A DNA stretch of 64,000 nt, taken from the NCBI GenBank assembly GCA_963995525.1, contig CAXEFP010000908.1, positions 558,001 to 622,000 on the forward strand, read 5' to 3'. This document shows, in pieces, positions 12,701 to 26,081 of the stretch. Below the pieces are notes generated by a model, which saw nothing but the letters and a program-made list of their open reading frames with translations, was not told the origin of the DNA and made no database searches. The DNA is from Escarpia spicata (lineage: Eukaryota; Annelida; Polychaeta; Sabellida; Siboglinidae). Positions within the stretch are counted from its first letter, which is position 1. Each line of letters begins with the position of its first letter. The position numbers and the translations under genes are program-made.

Positions 12701-15649
12701 TCAAATGGGGATGAGTTTTCACACCTATAACTTACGTAATATGTTCTTGTAACTTACGTGACGGGGATAAAACGGTAACATGCATTCCCATTTGGGGTTA
12801 ATCTAGTTATGTGTGTAGCTTGATATCAATCTAGCCTTCGTGAAGATTTGTAACATGCAAATCATCTATTTGGGATAAGACCACATTAAGGATCCTTCCG
12901 CCGAAAAAAGTGCACTACAAATACCGTTTTGCTGTGATATGCATTAATTTTTTTCGAACATTTTGACATGGGACATGTTTGTCTCGTGAGTACTGAATGT
13001 ACTGCTGCTTTAGACAAGATAAAACATCAAATGGGGATGAGTTTTCACACCTATAACTTACGTAATATGTTCTTGTAACTTACGTGACGGAGATAGAACG
13101 GTAACATGCATTCCCATTTGTGATTAATCTAGTTATGTGTGTAGCTTGATATCAATCTAGCCTTCGTGAAGATTTGTAACATGCAAAACATCTATTTGGG
13201 GTAAGACCACAGTAAGGATCCTTCCGCCGAAAAAAGTGCACTACAAATACCGTTTTGCTGTGATATGCATTAATTTTTTTCGAACATTTTGACATGGGAC
13301 ATGTTTGTCTCGTGAGTACTGAATGTACTGCTGCTTTAGACAAGATAAAACATCAAATGGGGATGAGTTTTCACACCTATAACTTACGTAATATGTTCTT
13401 GTAACTTACGTGACGGGGATAAAACGGTAACATGCATTCCCATTTGGGGTTAATCTAGTTATGTGTGTAGCTTGATATCAATCTAGCCTTCGTGAAGATT
13501 TGTAACATGCAAAACATCTATTTGGGGTAAGACCACATTAAGGATCCTTCCGCCGAAAAAAGTGCACTACAAATACCGTTATGCTGTGATATGCATTAAT
13601 TTTTTTCGAACATTTTGACATGGGACATGTTTGTCTCGTGAGTACTGAATGTACTGCTGCTTTAGACAAGATAAAACATCAAATGGGGATGAGTTTTCAC
13701 ACCTATAACTTACGTAATATGTTCTTGTAACTTACGTGACGGGGATAAAACGGTAACATGCATTCCCATTTGGGGTTAATCTAATTATGTGTTTAGCTAG
13801 ATATCAATCTAGCCTTCGTGAAGATTTGTAACATGCAAAACATCTATTTGGGGTAAGACCACAGTAATGATCCTTCCGCCGAAAAAAGTGCACTACAAAT
13901 ACCGTTTTGCTGTGATATGCATTAATTTTTTTTTGGACATTTTTACATGGGACATGTTTGTCTCGTGAGTACTGAATGTACTGCTGCTTTAGACAAGATA
14001 AAACATCAAATGGGGATGAGTTTTCACACCTATAACTTACGTAATATGTTCTTGTAACTTACGTGACGGGGATAAAACGGTAACATGCATTCCCATTTGG
14101 GGTTAATCTAGTTATGTGTGTAGCTTGATATCAATCTAGCCTTCGTGAAGATTTGTAACATGCAAATCATCTATTTGGGATAAGACCACATTAAGGATCC
14201 TTCCGCCGAAAAAAGTGCACTACAAATACCGTTTTGCTGTGATATGCATTAATTTTTTTCGAACACTTTGACATGGGACATGTTTGTCTCGTGAGTACTG
14301 AATGTACTGCTGCTTTAGATAAGAAAAAACTTCAAATGGGGATTAGTTTTCACACCTATAACTTACGTAATATGTTCTTGTAACTTACGTGACGGGGATA
14401 AAACGGTAACATGCATTCCCATTTGGGGTTAATCTAGTTATGTGTGTAGCTTGATATCAATCTAGCCTTCGTGAAGATTTGTAACATGCAAATCATCTAT
14501 TTGGGATAAGACCACATTAAGGATCCTTCCGCCGAAAAAAGTGCACTACAAATACCGTTTTGCTGTGATATGCATTAATTTTTTTCGAACACTTTGATAT
14601 GGGACATGTTTGTCTCGTGAGTACTGAAGGTACTGCTGCTATAGACAAGAAAAAACTTCAAATGGGGATGAGTTTTCACACCTATAACTTACGTAATATG
14701 TTCTTGTAACTTACGTGACGGGGATAAAACGGTAACATGCATTCCCATTTGGGGTTAATCTAGTTATGTGTGTAGCTTGATATCAATCTAGCCTTCGTGA
14801 AGATTTGTAACATACAAAACATCTATTTGGGGTAAGACCACATTAAATATCCTTCCGCCGAAAAAAGTGCATTACAAATACCGTTTTGCTGTGATATGCA
14901 TTAATTTTTTTCGAACACTTTGATATGGGACATGTTTGTCTCGTGAGTACTGAAGGTACTGCTGCTTTAGACAAGAAAAAACATCAAATGGGGATGAGTT
15001 TTCACACCTATAACTTACGTAATATGTTCTTGTAACTTACGTGACGGGGATAAAACGGTAACATGCATTCCCATTTGGGGTTAATCTAGTTATGTGTGTA
15101 GCTTGATATCAATCTAGCCTTCGTGAAGATTTGTAACATGCAAATCATCTATTTGGGATAAGACCACATTAAGGATCCTTCCGCCGAAAAAAGTGCACTA
15201 CAAATACCGTTTTGCTGTGATATGCATTAATTTTTTTCGAACACTTTGACATGGGACATGTTTGTCTCGTGAGTACTGAATGTACTGCTGCTTTAGATAA
15301 GAAAAAACTTCAAATGGGGATTAGTTTTCACACCTATAACTTACGTAATATGTTCTTGTAACTTACGTGACGGAGATAGAACGGTAACATGCATTCCCAT
15401 TTGTGATTAATCTAGTTATGTGTGTAGCTTGATATCAATCTAGCCTTCGTGAAGATTTGTAACATGCAAAACATATATTTGGGGTAAGACCACATTAAGG
15501 ATCCTTCCGCCGAAAAAAGTGCACTACAAATACCGTTTTGCTGTGATATGCATTAATTTTTTTCGAACATTTTGACATGGGACATGTTTGTCTCGTGAGT
15601 ACTGAATGTACTGCTGCTTTAGATAAGAAAAAACTTCAAATGGGGATTA
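9781..15649 (+). repeat. Units 31-48, duplicated 8-unit block at 10-unit offset
   Basis: Units 31-38 (9781-12388) read aB D E G FH H G A*, and units 41-48 (13041-15649) read the same, 3,260 bp downstream. Units 39-40 (H F) lie between. A rare G-to-T change giving TTTTTACATGGG in haplotype E is shared by unit 33 (near 10680) and unit 43 (near 13940) and by no other E unit. This marks common descent. Copy 2 gained one T in the T run at 13926-13934, ATAGAC near 14641 and CATACAAAAC near 14812. Unit 48 ends in the G-type tail whereas unit 38 does not, so similarity ends inside that unit. Confidence 0.85.
13926..13934 (+). other. T-run length variant (T9) in unit 43
   Basis: Haplotype E normally has eight T here. 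Unit 43 has nine, the first phase shift (+1) in the array. Replication slippage in the T run is the simple explanation. A second T gain is at 32833-32840 in an F unit (T8 instead of T7). Sequencing error in homopolymers could also produce either. Confidence 0.8.
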
Positions 15650-18600
15650 GTTTTCACACCTATAACTTACGTAATATGTTCTTGTAACTTACGTGACGGA
15701 GATAGAACGGTAACATGCATTCCCATTTGTGATTAATCTAGTTATGTGTGTAGCTTGATATCAATCTAGCCTTCGTGAAGATTTGTAACATGCAAAACAT
15801 CTATTTGGGGTAAGACCACATTAAGGATCCTTCCGCCGAAAAAAGTGCACTACAAATACCGTTTTGCTGTGATATGCATTAATTTGTTTCGAACATTTTG
15901 ACATGGGACATGTTTGTCTCGTGAGTACTGAATGTACTGCTGCTTTAGACAAGATAAAACATCAAATGGGGATGAGTTTTCACACCTATAACTTACGTAA
16001 TATGTTCTTGTAACTTACGTGACGGGGATAAAACGGTAACATGCATTCCCATTTGGGGTTAATCTAGTTATGTGTGTAGCTTGATATCAATCTAGCCTTC
16101 GTGAAGATTTGTAACATGCAAAACATCTATTTGGGGTAAGACCACATTAAATATCCTTCCGCCGAAAAAAGTGCATTACAAATACCGTTTTGCTGTGATA
16201 TGCATTAATTTTTTTCGAACACTTTGATATGGGACATGTTTGTCTCGTGAGTACTGAAGGTACTGCTGCTTTAGACAAGAAAAAACTTCAAATGGGGATG
16301 AGTTTTCACACCTTTAACTTACGTAATATGTTCTTGTAACTTACGTGACGGGGATAAAACGGTAACATGCATTCCCATTTGGGGTTAATCTAGTTATGTG
16401 TGTAGCTTGATATCAATCTAGCCTTCGTGAAGATTCGTAACATGCAAATCATATATTTGGGATAAGACCACATTAAGGATCCTTCCGCCGAAAAAAGTGC
16501 ACTACAAATACCGTTTTGCTGTGATATGCATTAATTTTTTTCGAACACTTTGACATGGGACATGTTTGTCTCGTGAGTACTGAATGTACTGCTGCTTTAG
16601 ATAAGAAAAAACTTCAAATGGGGATTAGTTTTCACACCTATAACTTACGTAATATGTTCTTGTAACTTACGTGACGGAGATAGAACGGTAACATGCATTC
16701 CCATTTGTGATTAATCTAGTTATGTGTGTAGCTTGATATCAATCTAGCCTTCGTGAAGATTTGTAACATGCAAAACATATATTTGGGGTAAGACCACATT
16801 AAGGATCCTTCCGCCGAAAAAAGTGCACTACAAATACCGTTTTGCTGTGATATGCATAAATTTTGTTCGAACATTTTGACATGGGACATGTTTGTCTCGT
16901 GAGTACTGAATGTACTGCTGCTTTAGACAAGATAAAACATCAAATGGGGATGAGTTTTCACACCTATAACTTACGTAATATGTTCTTGTAACTTACGTGA
17001 CGGGGATAAAACGGTAACATGCATTCCCATTTGGGGTTAATCTAGTTATGTGTGTAGCTTGATATCAATCTAGCCTTCGTGAAGATTTTTAACATGCAAA
17101 TCATCTATTTGGGATAAGACCACATTAAGGATCCTTCCGCCGAAAAAAGTGCACTACAAATACCGTTTTGCTGTGATATGCATTAATTTTTTTCGAACAC
17201 TTTGACATGGGACATGTTTGTCTCGTGAGTACTGAATGTACTGCTGCTTTAGATAAGAAAAAACTTCAAATGGGGATTAGTTTTCACACCTATAACTTAC
17301 GTAATATGTTCTTGTAACTTACGTGACGGAGATAGAACGGTAACATGCATTCCCATTTGTGATTAATCTAGTTATGTGTGTAGCTTGATATCAATCTAGC
17401 CTTCGTGAAGATTTGTAACATGCAAATCATCTATTTGGGATAATACCACATTAAGGATCCTTCCGCCGAAAAAAGTGCACTACAAATACCGTTTTGCTGT
17501 GATATGCATTAATTTGTTTCGAACACTTTGACATGGGACATGTTTGTCTCGTGAGTACTGAATGTACTGCTGCTTTAGATAAGAAAAAACTTCAAATGGG
17601 GATTAGTTTTCACACCTATAACTTACGTAATATGTTCTTGTAACTTACGTGACGGAGATAGAACGGTAACATGCATTCCCATTTGTGATTAATCTAGTTA
17701 TGTGTGTAGCTTGATATCAATCTAGCCTTCGTGAAGATTTGTAACATGCAAAACATATATTTGGGGTAAGACCACATTAAGGATCCTTCCGCCGAAAAAA
17801 GTGCACTACAAATACCGTTTTGCTGTGATATGCATTAATTTTTTTCGAACATTTTGACATGGGACATGTTTGTCTCGTGAGTACTGAATGTACTGCTGCT
17901 TTAGATAAGAAAAAACTTCAAATGGGGATTAGTTTTCACACCTATAACTTACGTAATATGTTCTTGTAACTTACGTGACGGAGATAGAACGGTAACATGC
18001 ATTCCCATTTGTGATTAATCTAGTTATGTGTGTAGCTTGATATCAATCTAGCCTTCGTGAAGATTTGTAACATGCAAAACATCTATTTGGGGTAAGACCA
18101 CATTAAGGATCCTTCCGCCGAAAAAAGTGCACTACAAATACCGTTTTGCTGTGATATGCATTAATTTTTTTCGAACATTTTGACATGGGACATGTTTGTC
18201 TCGTGAGTACTGAATGTACTGCTGCTTTAGACAAGATAAAACATCAAATGGGGATGAGTTTTCACACCTATAACTTACGTAATATGTTCTTGTAACTTAC
18301 GTGACGGGGATAAAACGGTAACATGCATTCCCATTTGGGGTTAATCTAGTTATGTGTGTAGCTTGATATCAATCTAGCCTTCGTGAAGATTTGTAACATG
18401 CAAAACATCTATTTGGGGTAAGACCACATTAAATATCCTTCCGCCGAAAAAAGTGCATTACAAATACCGTTTTGCTGTGATATGCATTAATTTTTTTCGA
18501 ACACTTTGATATGGGACATGTTTGTCTCGTGAGTACTGAAGGTACTGCTGCTTTAGACAAGAAAAAACTTCAAATGGGGATGAGTTTTCACACCTTTAAC

Positions 18601-21600
18601 TTACGTAATATGTTCTTGTAACTTACGTGACGGGGATAAAACGGTAACATGCATTCCCATTTGGGGTTAATCTAGTTATGTGTGTAGCTTGATATCAATC
18701 TAGCCTTCGTGAAGATTTGTAACATGCAAATCATCTATTTGGGATAAGACCACATTAAGGATCGTTCCGCCGAAAAAAGTGCACTACAAATACCGTTTTG
18801 CTGTGATATGCATTAATTTTTTTCGAACACTTTGACATGGGACATGTTTGTCTCGTGAGTACTGAATGTACTGCTGCTTTAGATAAGAAAAAACTTCAAA
18901 TGGGGATTAGTTTTCACACCTATAACTTACGTAATATGTTCTTGTAACTTACGTGACGGAGATAGAACGGTAACATGCATTCCCATTTGTGATTAATCTA
19001 GTTATGTGTGTAGCTTGATATCAATCTAGCCTTCGTGAAGATTTGTAACATGCAAAACATATATTTGGGGTAAGACCACATTAAGGATCCTTCCGCCGAA
19101 AAAAGTGCACTACAAATACCGTTTTGCTGTGATATGCATAAATTTTTTTCGAACATTTTGACATGGGACATGTTTGTCTCGTGAGTACTGAATGTACTGC
19201 TGCTTTAGACAAGATAAAACATCAAATGGGGATGAGTTTTCACACCTATAACTTACGTAATATGTTCTTGTAACTTACGTGACGGGGATAAAACGGTAAC
19301 ATGCATTCCCATTTGGGGTTAATCTAGTTATGTGTGTAGCTTGATATCAATCTAGCCTTCGTGAAGATTTGTAACATGCAAATCATCTATTTGGGATAAG
19401 ACCACATTAAGGATCCTTCCGCCGAAAAAAGTGCACTACAAATACCGTTTTGCTGTGATATGCATTAATTTTTTTCGAACACTTTGACATGGGACATGTT
19501 TGTCTCGTGAGTACTGAATGTACTGCTGCTTTAGATAAGAAAAAACTTCAAATGGGGATTAGTTTTCACACCTATAACTTACGTAATATGTTCTTGTAAC
19601 TTACGTGACGGAGATAGAACGGTAACATGCATTCCCATTTGTGATTAATCTAGTTATGTGTGTAGCTTGATATCAATCTAGCCTTCGTGAAGATTTGTAA
19701 CATGCAAAACATCTATTTGGGGTAAGACCACATTAAGGATCCTTCCGCCGAAAAAAGTGCACTACAAATACCGTTTTGCTGTGATATGCATTAATTTTTT
19801 TCGAACATTTTGACATGGGACATGTTTGTCTCGTGAGTACTGAATGTACTGCTGCTTTAGACAAGATAAAACATCAAATGGGGATGAGTTTTCACACCTA
19901 TAACTTACGTAATATGTTCTTGTAACTTACGTGACGGGGATAAAACGGCAACATGCATTCCCATTTGGGGTTAATCTAGTTATGTGTGTAGCTTGATATC
20001 AATCTAGCCTTCGTGAAGATTTGTAACATGCAAAACATCTATTTGGGGTAAGACCACATTAAATATCCTTCCGACGAAAAAAGTGCATTACAAATACCGT
20101 TTTGCTGTGATATGCATTAATTTTTTTCGAACACTTTGATATGGGACATGTTTGTCTCGTGAGTACTGAAGGTACTGCTGCTTTAGACAAGAAAAAACTT
20201 CAAATGGGGATGAGTTTTCACACCTATAACTTACGTAATATGTTCTTGTAACTTACGTGACGGGGATAAAACGGTAACATGCATTCCCATTTGGGGTTAA
20301 TCTAGTTATGTGTGTAGCTTGATATCAATCTAGCCTTCGTGAAGATTTGTAACATGCAAAACATCTATTTGGGGTAAGACCACATTAAATATCCTTCCGC
20401 CGAAAAAAGTGCATTACAAATACCGTTTTGCTGTGATATGCATTAATTTTTTTCGAACACTTTGATATGGGACATGTTTGTCTCGTGAGTACTGAAGGTA
20501 CTGCTGCTTTAGACAAGAAAAAACTTCAAATGGGGATGAGTTTTCACACCTATAACTTACGTAATATGTTCTTGTAACTTACGTGACGGGGATAAAACGG
20601 TAACATGCATTCCCATTTGGGGTTAATCTAGTTATGTGTGTAGCTTGATATCAATCTAGCCTTCGTGAAGATTTGTAACATGCAAATCATCTATTTGGGA
20701 TAAGACCACATTAAGGATCCTTCCGCCGAAAAAAGTGCACTACAAATACCGTTTTGCTGTGATATGCATTAATTTTTTTCGAACACTTTGACATGGGACA
20801 TGTTTGTCTCGTGAGTACTGAATGTACTGCTGCTTTAGATAAGAAAAAACTTCAAATGGGGATTAGTTTTCACACCTATAACTTACGTAATATGTTCTTG
20901 TAACTTACGTGACGGAGATAGAACGGTAACATGCATTCCCATTTGTGATTAATCTAGTTATGTGTGTAGCTTGATATCAATCTAGCCTTCGTGAAGATTT
21001 GTAACATGCAAAACATATATTTGGGGTAAGACCACATTAAGGATCCTTCCGCCGAAAAAAGTGCACTACAAATACCGTTTTGCTGTGATATGCATTAATT
21101 TTTTTCGAACATTTTGACATGGGACATGTTTGTCTCGTGAGTACTGAATGTACTGCTGCTTTAGATAAGAAAAAACTTCAAATGGGGATTAGTTTTCACA
21201 CCTATAACTTACGTAATATGTTCTTGTAACTTACGTGACGGAGATAGAACGGTAACATGCATTCCCATTTGTGATTAATCTAGTTATGTGTGTAGCTTGA
21301 TATCAATCTAGCCTTCGTGAAGATTAGTAACATGCAAAACATCTATTTGGGGTAAGACCACATTAAGGATCCTTCCGCCGAAAAAAGTGCACTACAAATA
21401 CCGTTTTGCTGTGATATGCATTAATTTTTTTCGAACATTTTGACATGGGACATGTTTGTCTCGTGAGTACTGAATGTACTGCTGCTTTAGACAAGATAAA
21501 ACATCAAATGGGGATGAGTTTTCACACCTATAACTTACGTAATATGTTCTTGTAACTTACGTGACGGGGATAAAACGGTAACATGCATTCCCATTTGGGG

Positions 21601-21843
21601 TTAATCTAGTTATGTGTGTAGCTTGATATCAATCTAGCCTTCGTGAAGATTTGTAACATGCAAAACATCTATTTGGGGTAAGACCACATTAAATATCCTT
21701 CCGCCGAAAAAAGTGCATTACAAATACCGTTTTGCTGTGATATGCATTAATTTTTTTCGAACACTTTGATATGGGACATGTTTGTCTCGTGAGTACTGAA
21801 GGTACTGCTGCTTTAGACAAGAAAAAACTTCAAATGGGGATGA
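15324..21843 (+). repeat. Units 48-67, A/G/H-rich block with 7-unit periodicity
   Basis: Order is A*G A H G' A* G aG A*G A H G' A* G A H H G A*G A H. Units 48-53 (15324-17279) match units 55-60 (17606-19561) at an offset of 2,282 bp. Two rare variants tie the copies: CCTTTAAC at 16311 and 18593, and GCATAAATTT at 16854 and 19136. The A*G-A-H cassette recurs a third time at units 65-67, 10 units later. Haplotypes B, C, D and E are absent here, so none of the long minus-strand reading frames seen elsewhere occur from 13.4 to 23.5 kb. Confidence 0.8.
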
Positions 21844-24800
21844 GTTTTCACACCTATAACTTACGTAATATGTTCTTGTAACTTACGTGACGGGGATAAA
21901 ACGGTAACATGCATTCCCATTTGGGGTTAATCTAGTTATGTGTGTAGCTTGATATCAATCTAGCCTTCGTGAAGATTTGTAACATGCAAATCATCTATTT
22001 GGGATAAGACCACATTAAGGATCCTTCCGCCGAAAAAAGTGCACTACAAATACCGTTTTGCTGTGATATGCATTAATTTTTTTCGAACATTTTGACATGG
22101 GACATGTTTGTCTCGTGAGTACTGAATGTACTGCTGCTTTAGACAAGATAAAACATCAAATGGGGATTAGTTTTCACACCTATAACTTACGTAATATGTT
22201 CTTGTAACTTACGTGACGGGGATAAAACGGTAACATGCATTCCCATTTGGGGTTAATCTAGTTATGTGTGTAGCTTGATATCAATCTAGCCTTCGTGAAG
22301 ATTTGTAACATGCAAATCATCTATTTGGGATAAGACCACATTAAGGATCCTTCCGCCGAAAAAAGTGCACTACAAATACCGTTTTGCTGTGATATGCATT
22401 AATTTTTTTCGAACATTTTGACATGGGACATGTTTGTCTCGTGAGTACTGAAGGTACTGCTGCTTTAGACAAGAAAAAACTTCAAATGGGGATGAGTTTT
22501 CACACCTATAACATACGTAATATGTTCTTGTAACTTACGTGACGGGGATAAAACGGTAACATGCATTCCCATTTGGGGTTAATCTAGTTATGTGTGTAGC
22601 TTGATATCAATCTAGCCTTCGTGAAGATTTGTAACATGCAAAACATCTATTTGGGGTAAGACCACATTAAATATCCTTCCGCCGAAAAAAGTGCATTACA
22701 AATACCGTTTTGCTGTGATATGCATTAATTTTTTTCGAATACTTTGATATGGGACATGTTTGTCTCGTGAGTACTGAAGGTACTGCTGCTTTAGACAAGA
22801 AAAAACTTCAAATGGGGATGAGTTTTCACACCTATAACTTACGTAATATGTTCTTGTAACTTACGTGACGGGGATAAAACGGTAACATGCATTCCCATTT
22901 GGGGTTAATCTAGTTATGTGTGTAGCTTGATATCAATCTAGCCTTCGTGAAGATTTGTAACATGCAAATCATCTATTTGGGATAAGACCACATTAAGGAT
23001 CCTTCCGCCGAAAAAAGTGCACTACAAATACCGTTTTGCTGTGATATGCATTAATTTTTTTCGAACACTTTGACATGGGACATGTTTGTCTCGTGAGTAC
23101 TGAATGTACTGCTGCTTTAGATAAGAAAAAACTTCAAATGGGGATTAGTTTTCACACCTATAACTTACGTAATATGTTCTTGTAACTTACGTGACGGAGA
23201 TAGAACGGTAACATGCATTCCCATTTGTGATTAATCTAGTTATGTGTGTAGCTTGATATCAATCTAGCCTTCGTGAAGATTTGTAACATGCAAAACATAT
23301 ATTTGGGGTAAGACCACATTAAGGATCCTTCCGCCGAAAAAAGTGCACTACAAATACCGTTATGCTGTGATATGCATTAATTTTTTTCGAACATTTTGAC
23401 ATGGGACATGTTTGTCTCGTGAGTACTGAATGTACTGCTGCTTTAGACAAGATAAAACATCAAATGGGGATGAGTTTTCACACCTATAACTTACGTAATA
23501 TGTTCTTGTAACTTACGTGACGGGGATAAAACGGTAACATGCATTCCCATTTGGGATTAATCTAATTATGTGTTTAGCTTGATATCAATCTAGCCTTCGT
23601 GAAGATTTGTAACATGCAAAACATCTATTTGGGGTAAGACCACAGTAATGATCCTTCCGCCGAAAAAAGTGCACTACAAATACCGTTTTGCTGTGATATG
23701 CATTAATTTGTTTTGGACATTTTGACATGGGACATGTTTGTCTCGTGAGTACTGAATGTACTGCTGCTTTAGACAAGATAAAACATCAAATGGGGATGAG
23801 TTTTCACACCTATAACTTACGTAATATGTTCTTGTAACTTACGTGACGGGGATAAAACGGTAACATGCATTCCCATTTGGGGTTAATCTAGTTATGTGTG
23901 TAGCTTGATATCAATCTAGCCTTCGTGAAGATTTGTAACATGCAAATCATCTATTTGGGATAAGACCACATTAAGGATCCTTCCGCCGAAAAAAGTGCAC
24001 TACAAATACCGTTTTGCTGTGATATGCATTAATTTTTTTCGAACACTTTGACATGGGACATGTTTGTCTCGTGAGTACTGAATGTACTGCTGCTTTAGAT
24101 AAGAAAAAACTTCAAATGGGGATTAGTTTTCACACCTATAACTTACGTAATATGTTCTTGTAACTTACGTGACGGAGATAGAACGGTAACATGCATTCCC
24201 ATTTGTGATTAATCTAGTTATGTGTGTAGCTTGATATCAATCTAGCCTTCGTGAAGATTTGTAACATGCAAAACATCTATTTGGGGTAAGACCACATTAA
24301 GGATCCTTCCGCCGAAAAAAGTGCACTACAAATACCGTTTTGCTGTGATATGCATTAATTTTTTTCGAACATTTTGACATGGGACATGTTTGTCTCGTGA
24401 GTACTGAATGTACTGCTGCTTTAGACAAGATAAAACATCAAATGGGGATGAGTTTTCACACCTATAACTTACGTAATATGTTCTTGTAACTTACGTGACG
24501 GGGATAAAACGGTAACATGCATTCCCATTTGGGGTTAATCTAGTTATGTGTGTAGCTTGATATCAATCTAGCCTTCGTGAAGATTTGTAACATGCAAAAC
24601 ATCTATTTGGGGTAAGACCACATTAAATATCCTTCCGCCGAAAAAAGTGCATTACAAATACCGTTTTGCTGTGATATGCATTAATTTTTTTCGAACACTT
24701 TGATATGGGACATGTTTGTCTCGTGAGTACTGAAGGTACTGCTGCTTTAGACAAGAAAAAACTTCAAATGGGGATGAGTTTTCACACCTATAACTTACGT

Positions 24801-26081
24801 AATATGTTCTTGTAACTTACGTGACGGGGATAAAACGGTAACATGCATTCCCATTTGGGGTTAATCTAGTTATGTGTGTAGCTTGATATCAATCTAGCCT
24901 TCGTGAAGATTTGTAACATGCAAATCATCTATTTGGGATAAGACCACATTAAGGATCCTTCCGCCGAAAAAAGTGCACTACAAATACCGTTTTGCTGTGA
25001 TATGCATTAATTTTTTTCGAACACTTTGACATGGGACATGTTTGTCTCGTGAGTACTGAATGTACTGCTGCTTTAGATAAGAAAAAACTTCAAATGGGGA
25101 TTAGTTTTCACACCTATAACTTACGTAATATGTTCTTGTAACTTACGTGACGGAGATAGAACGGTAACATGCATTCCCATTTGTGATTAATCTAGTTATG
25201 TGTGTAGCTTGATATCAATCTAGCCTTCGTGAAGATTTGTAACATGCAAAACATCTATTTGGGGTAAGACCACATTAAGGATCCTTCCGCCGAAAAAAGT
25301 GCACTACAAATACCGTTTTGCTGTGATATGCATTAATTTTTTTCGAACATTTTGACATGGGACATGTTTGTCTCGTGAGTACTGAATGTACTGCTGCTTT
25401 AGACAAGATAAAACATCAAATGGGGATGAGTTTTCACACCTATAACTTACGTAATATGTTCTTGTAACTTACGTGACGGGGATAAAACGGTAACATGCAT
25501 TCCCATTTGGGGTTAATCTAGTTATGTGTGTAGCTTGATATCAATTTAGCCTTCGTGAAGATTTGTAACATGCAAATCATCTATTTGGGATAAGACCACA
25601 TTAAGGATCCTTCCGCCGAAAAAAGTGCACTACAAATACCGTTTTGCTGTGATATGCATTAATTTTTTTCGAACATTTTGACATGGGACATGTTTGTCTC
25701 GTGAGTACTGAATGTACTGCTGCTTTATACAAGATAAAACATCAAATGGGGATGAGTTTTCACACCTATAACTTACGTAATATGTTCTTGTAACTTACGT
25801 GACGGAGATAGAACGGTAACATGCATTCCCATTTGTGATTAATCTAGTTATGTGTGTAGCTTGATATCAATCTAGCCTTCGTGAAGATTTGTAACATGCA
25901 AAACATCTATTTGGGGTAAGACCACATTAAGGATCCTTCCGCCGAAAAAAGTGCACTACAAATACCGTTATGCTGTGATATGCATTAATTTTTTTCGAAC
26001 ATTTTGACATGGGACATGTTTGTCTCGTGAGTACTGAATGTACTGCTGCTTTAGACAAGATAAAACATCAAATGGGGATGA
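21844..26081 (+). repeat. Units 68-80, mixed haplotypes
   Basis: Order is F FH H G aD* E G A H G A F aD. Unit 68 has an F body with a G-type end (GGATTAG). Unit 69 has an F front with an H-type end (GAAGGTACT). Unit 72 is an A-front D with CATATAT. Unit 73 is an E with GGGATTAATC and a T-to-G change in its T run (near 23710). No multi-unit duplication stands out, although F-aD leads into the duplicated block that follows. Confidence 0.7.
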
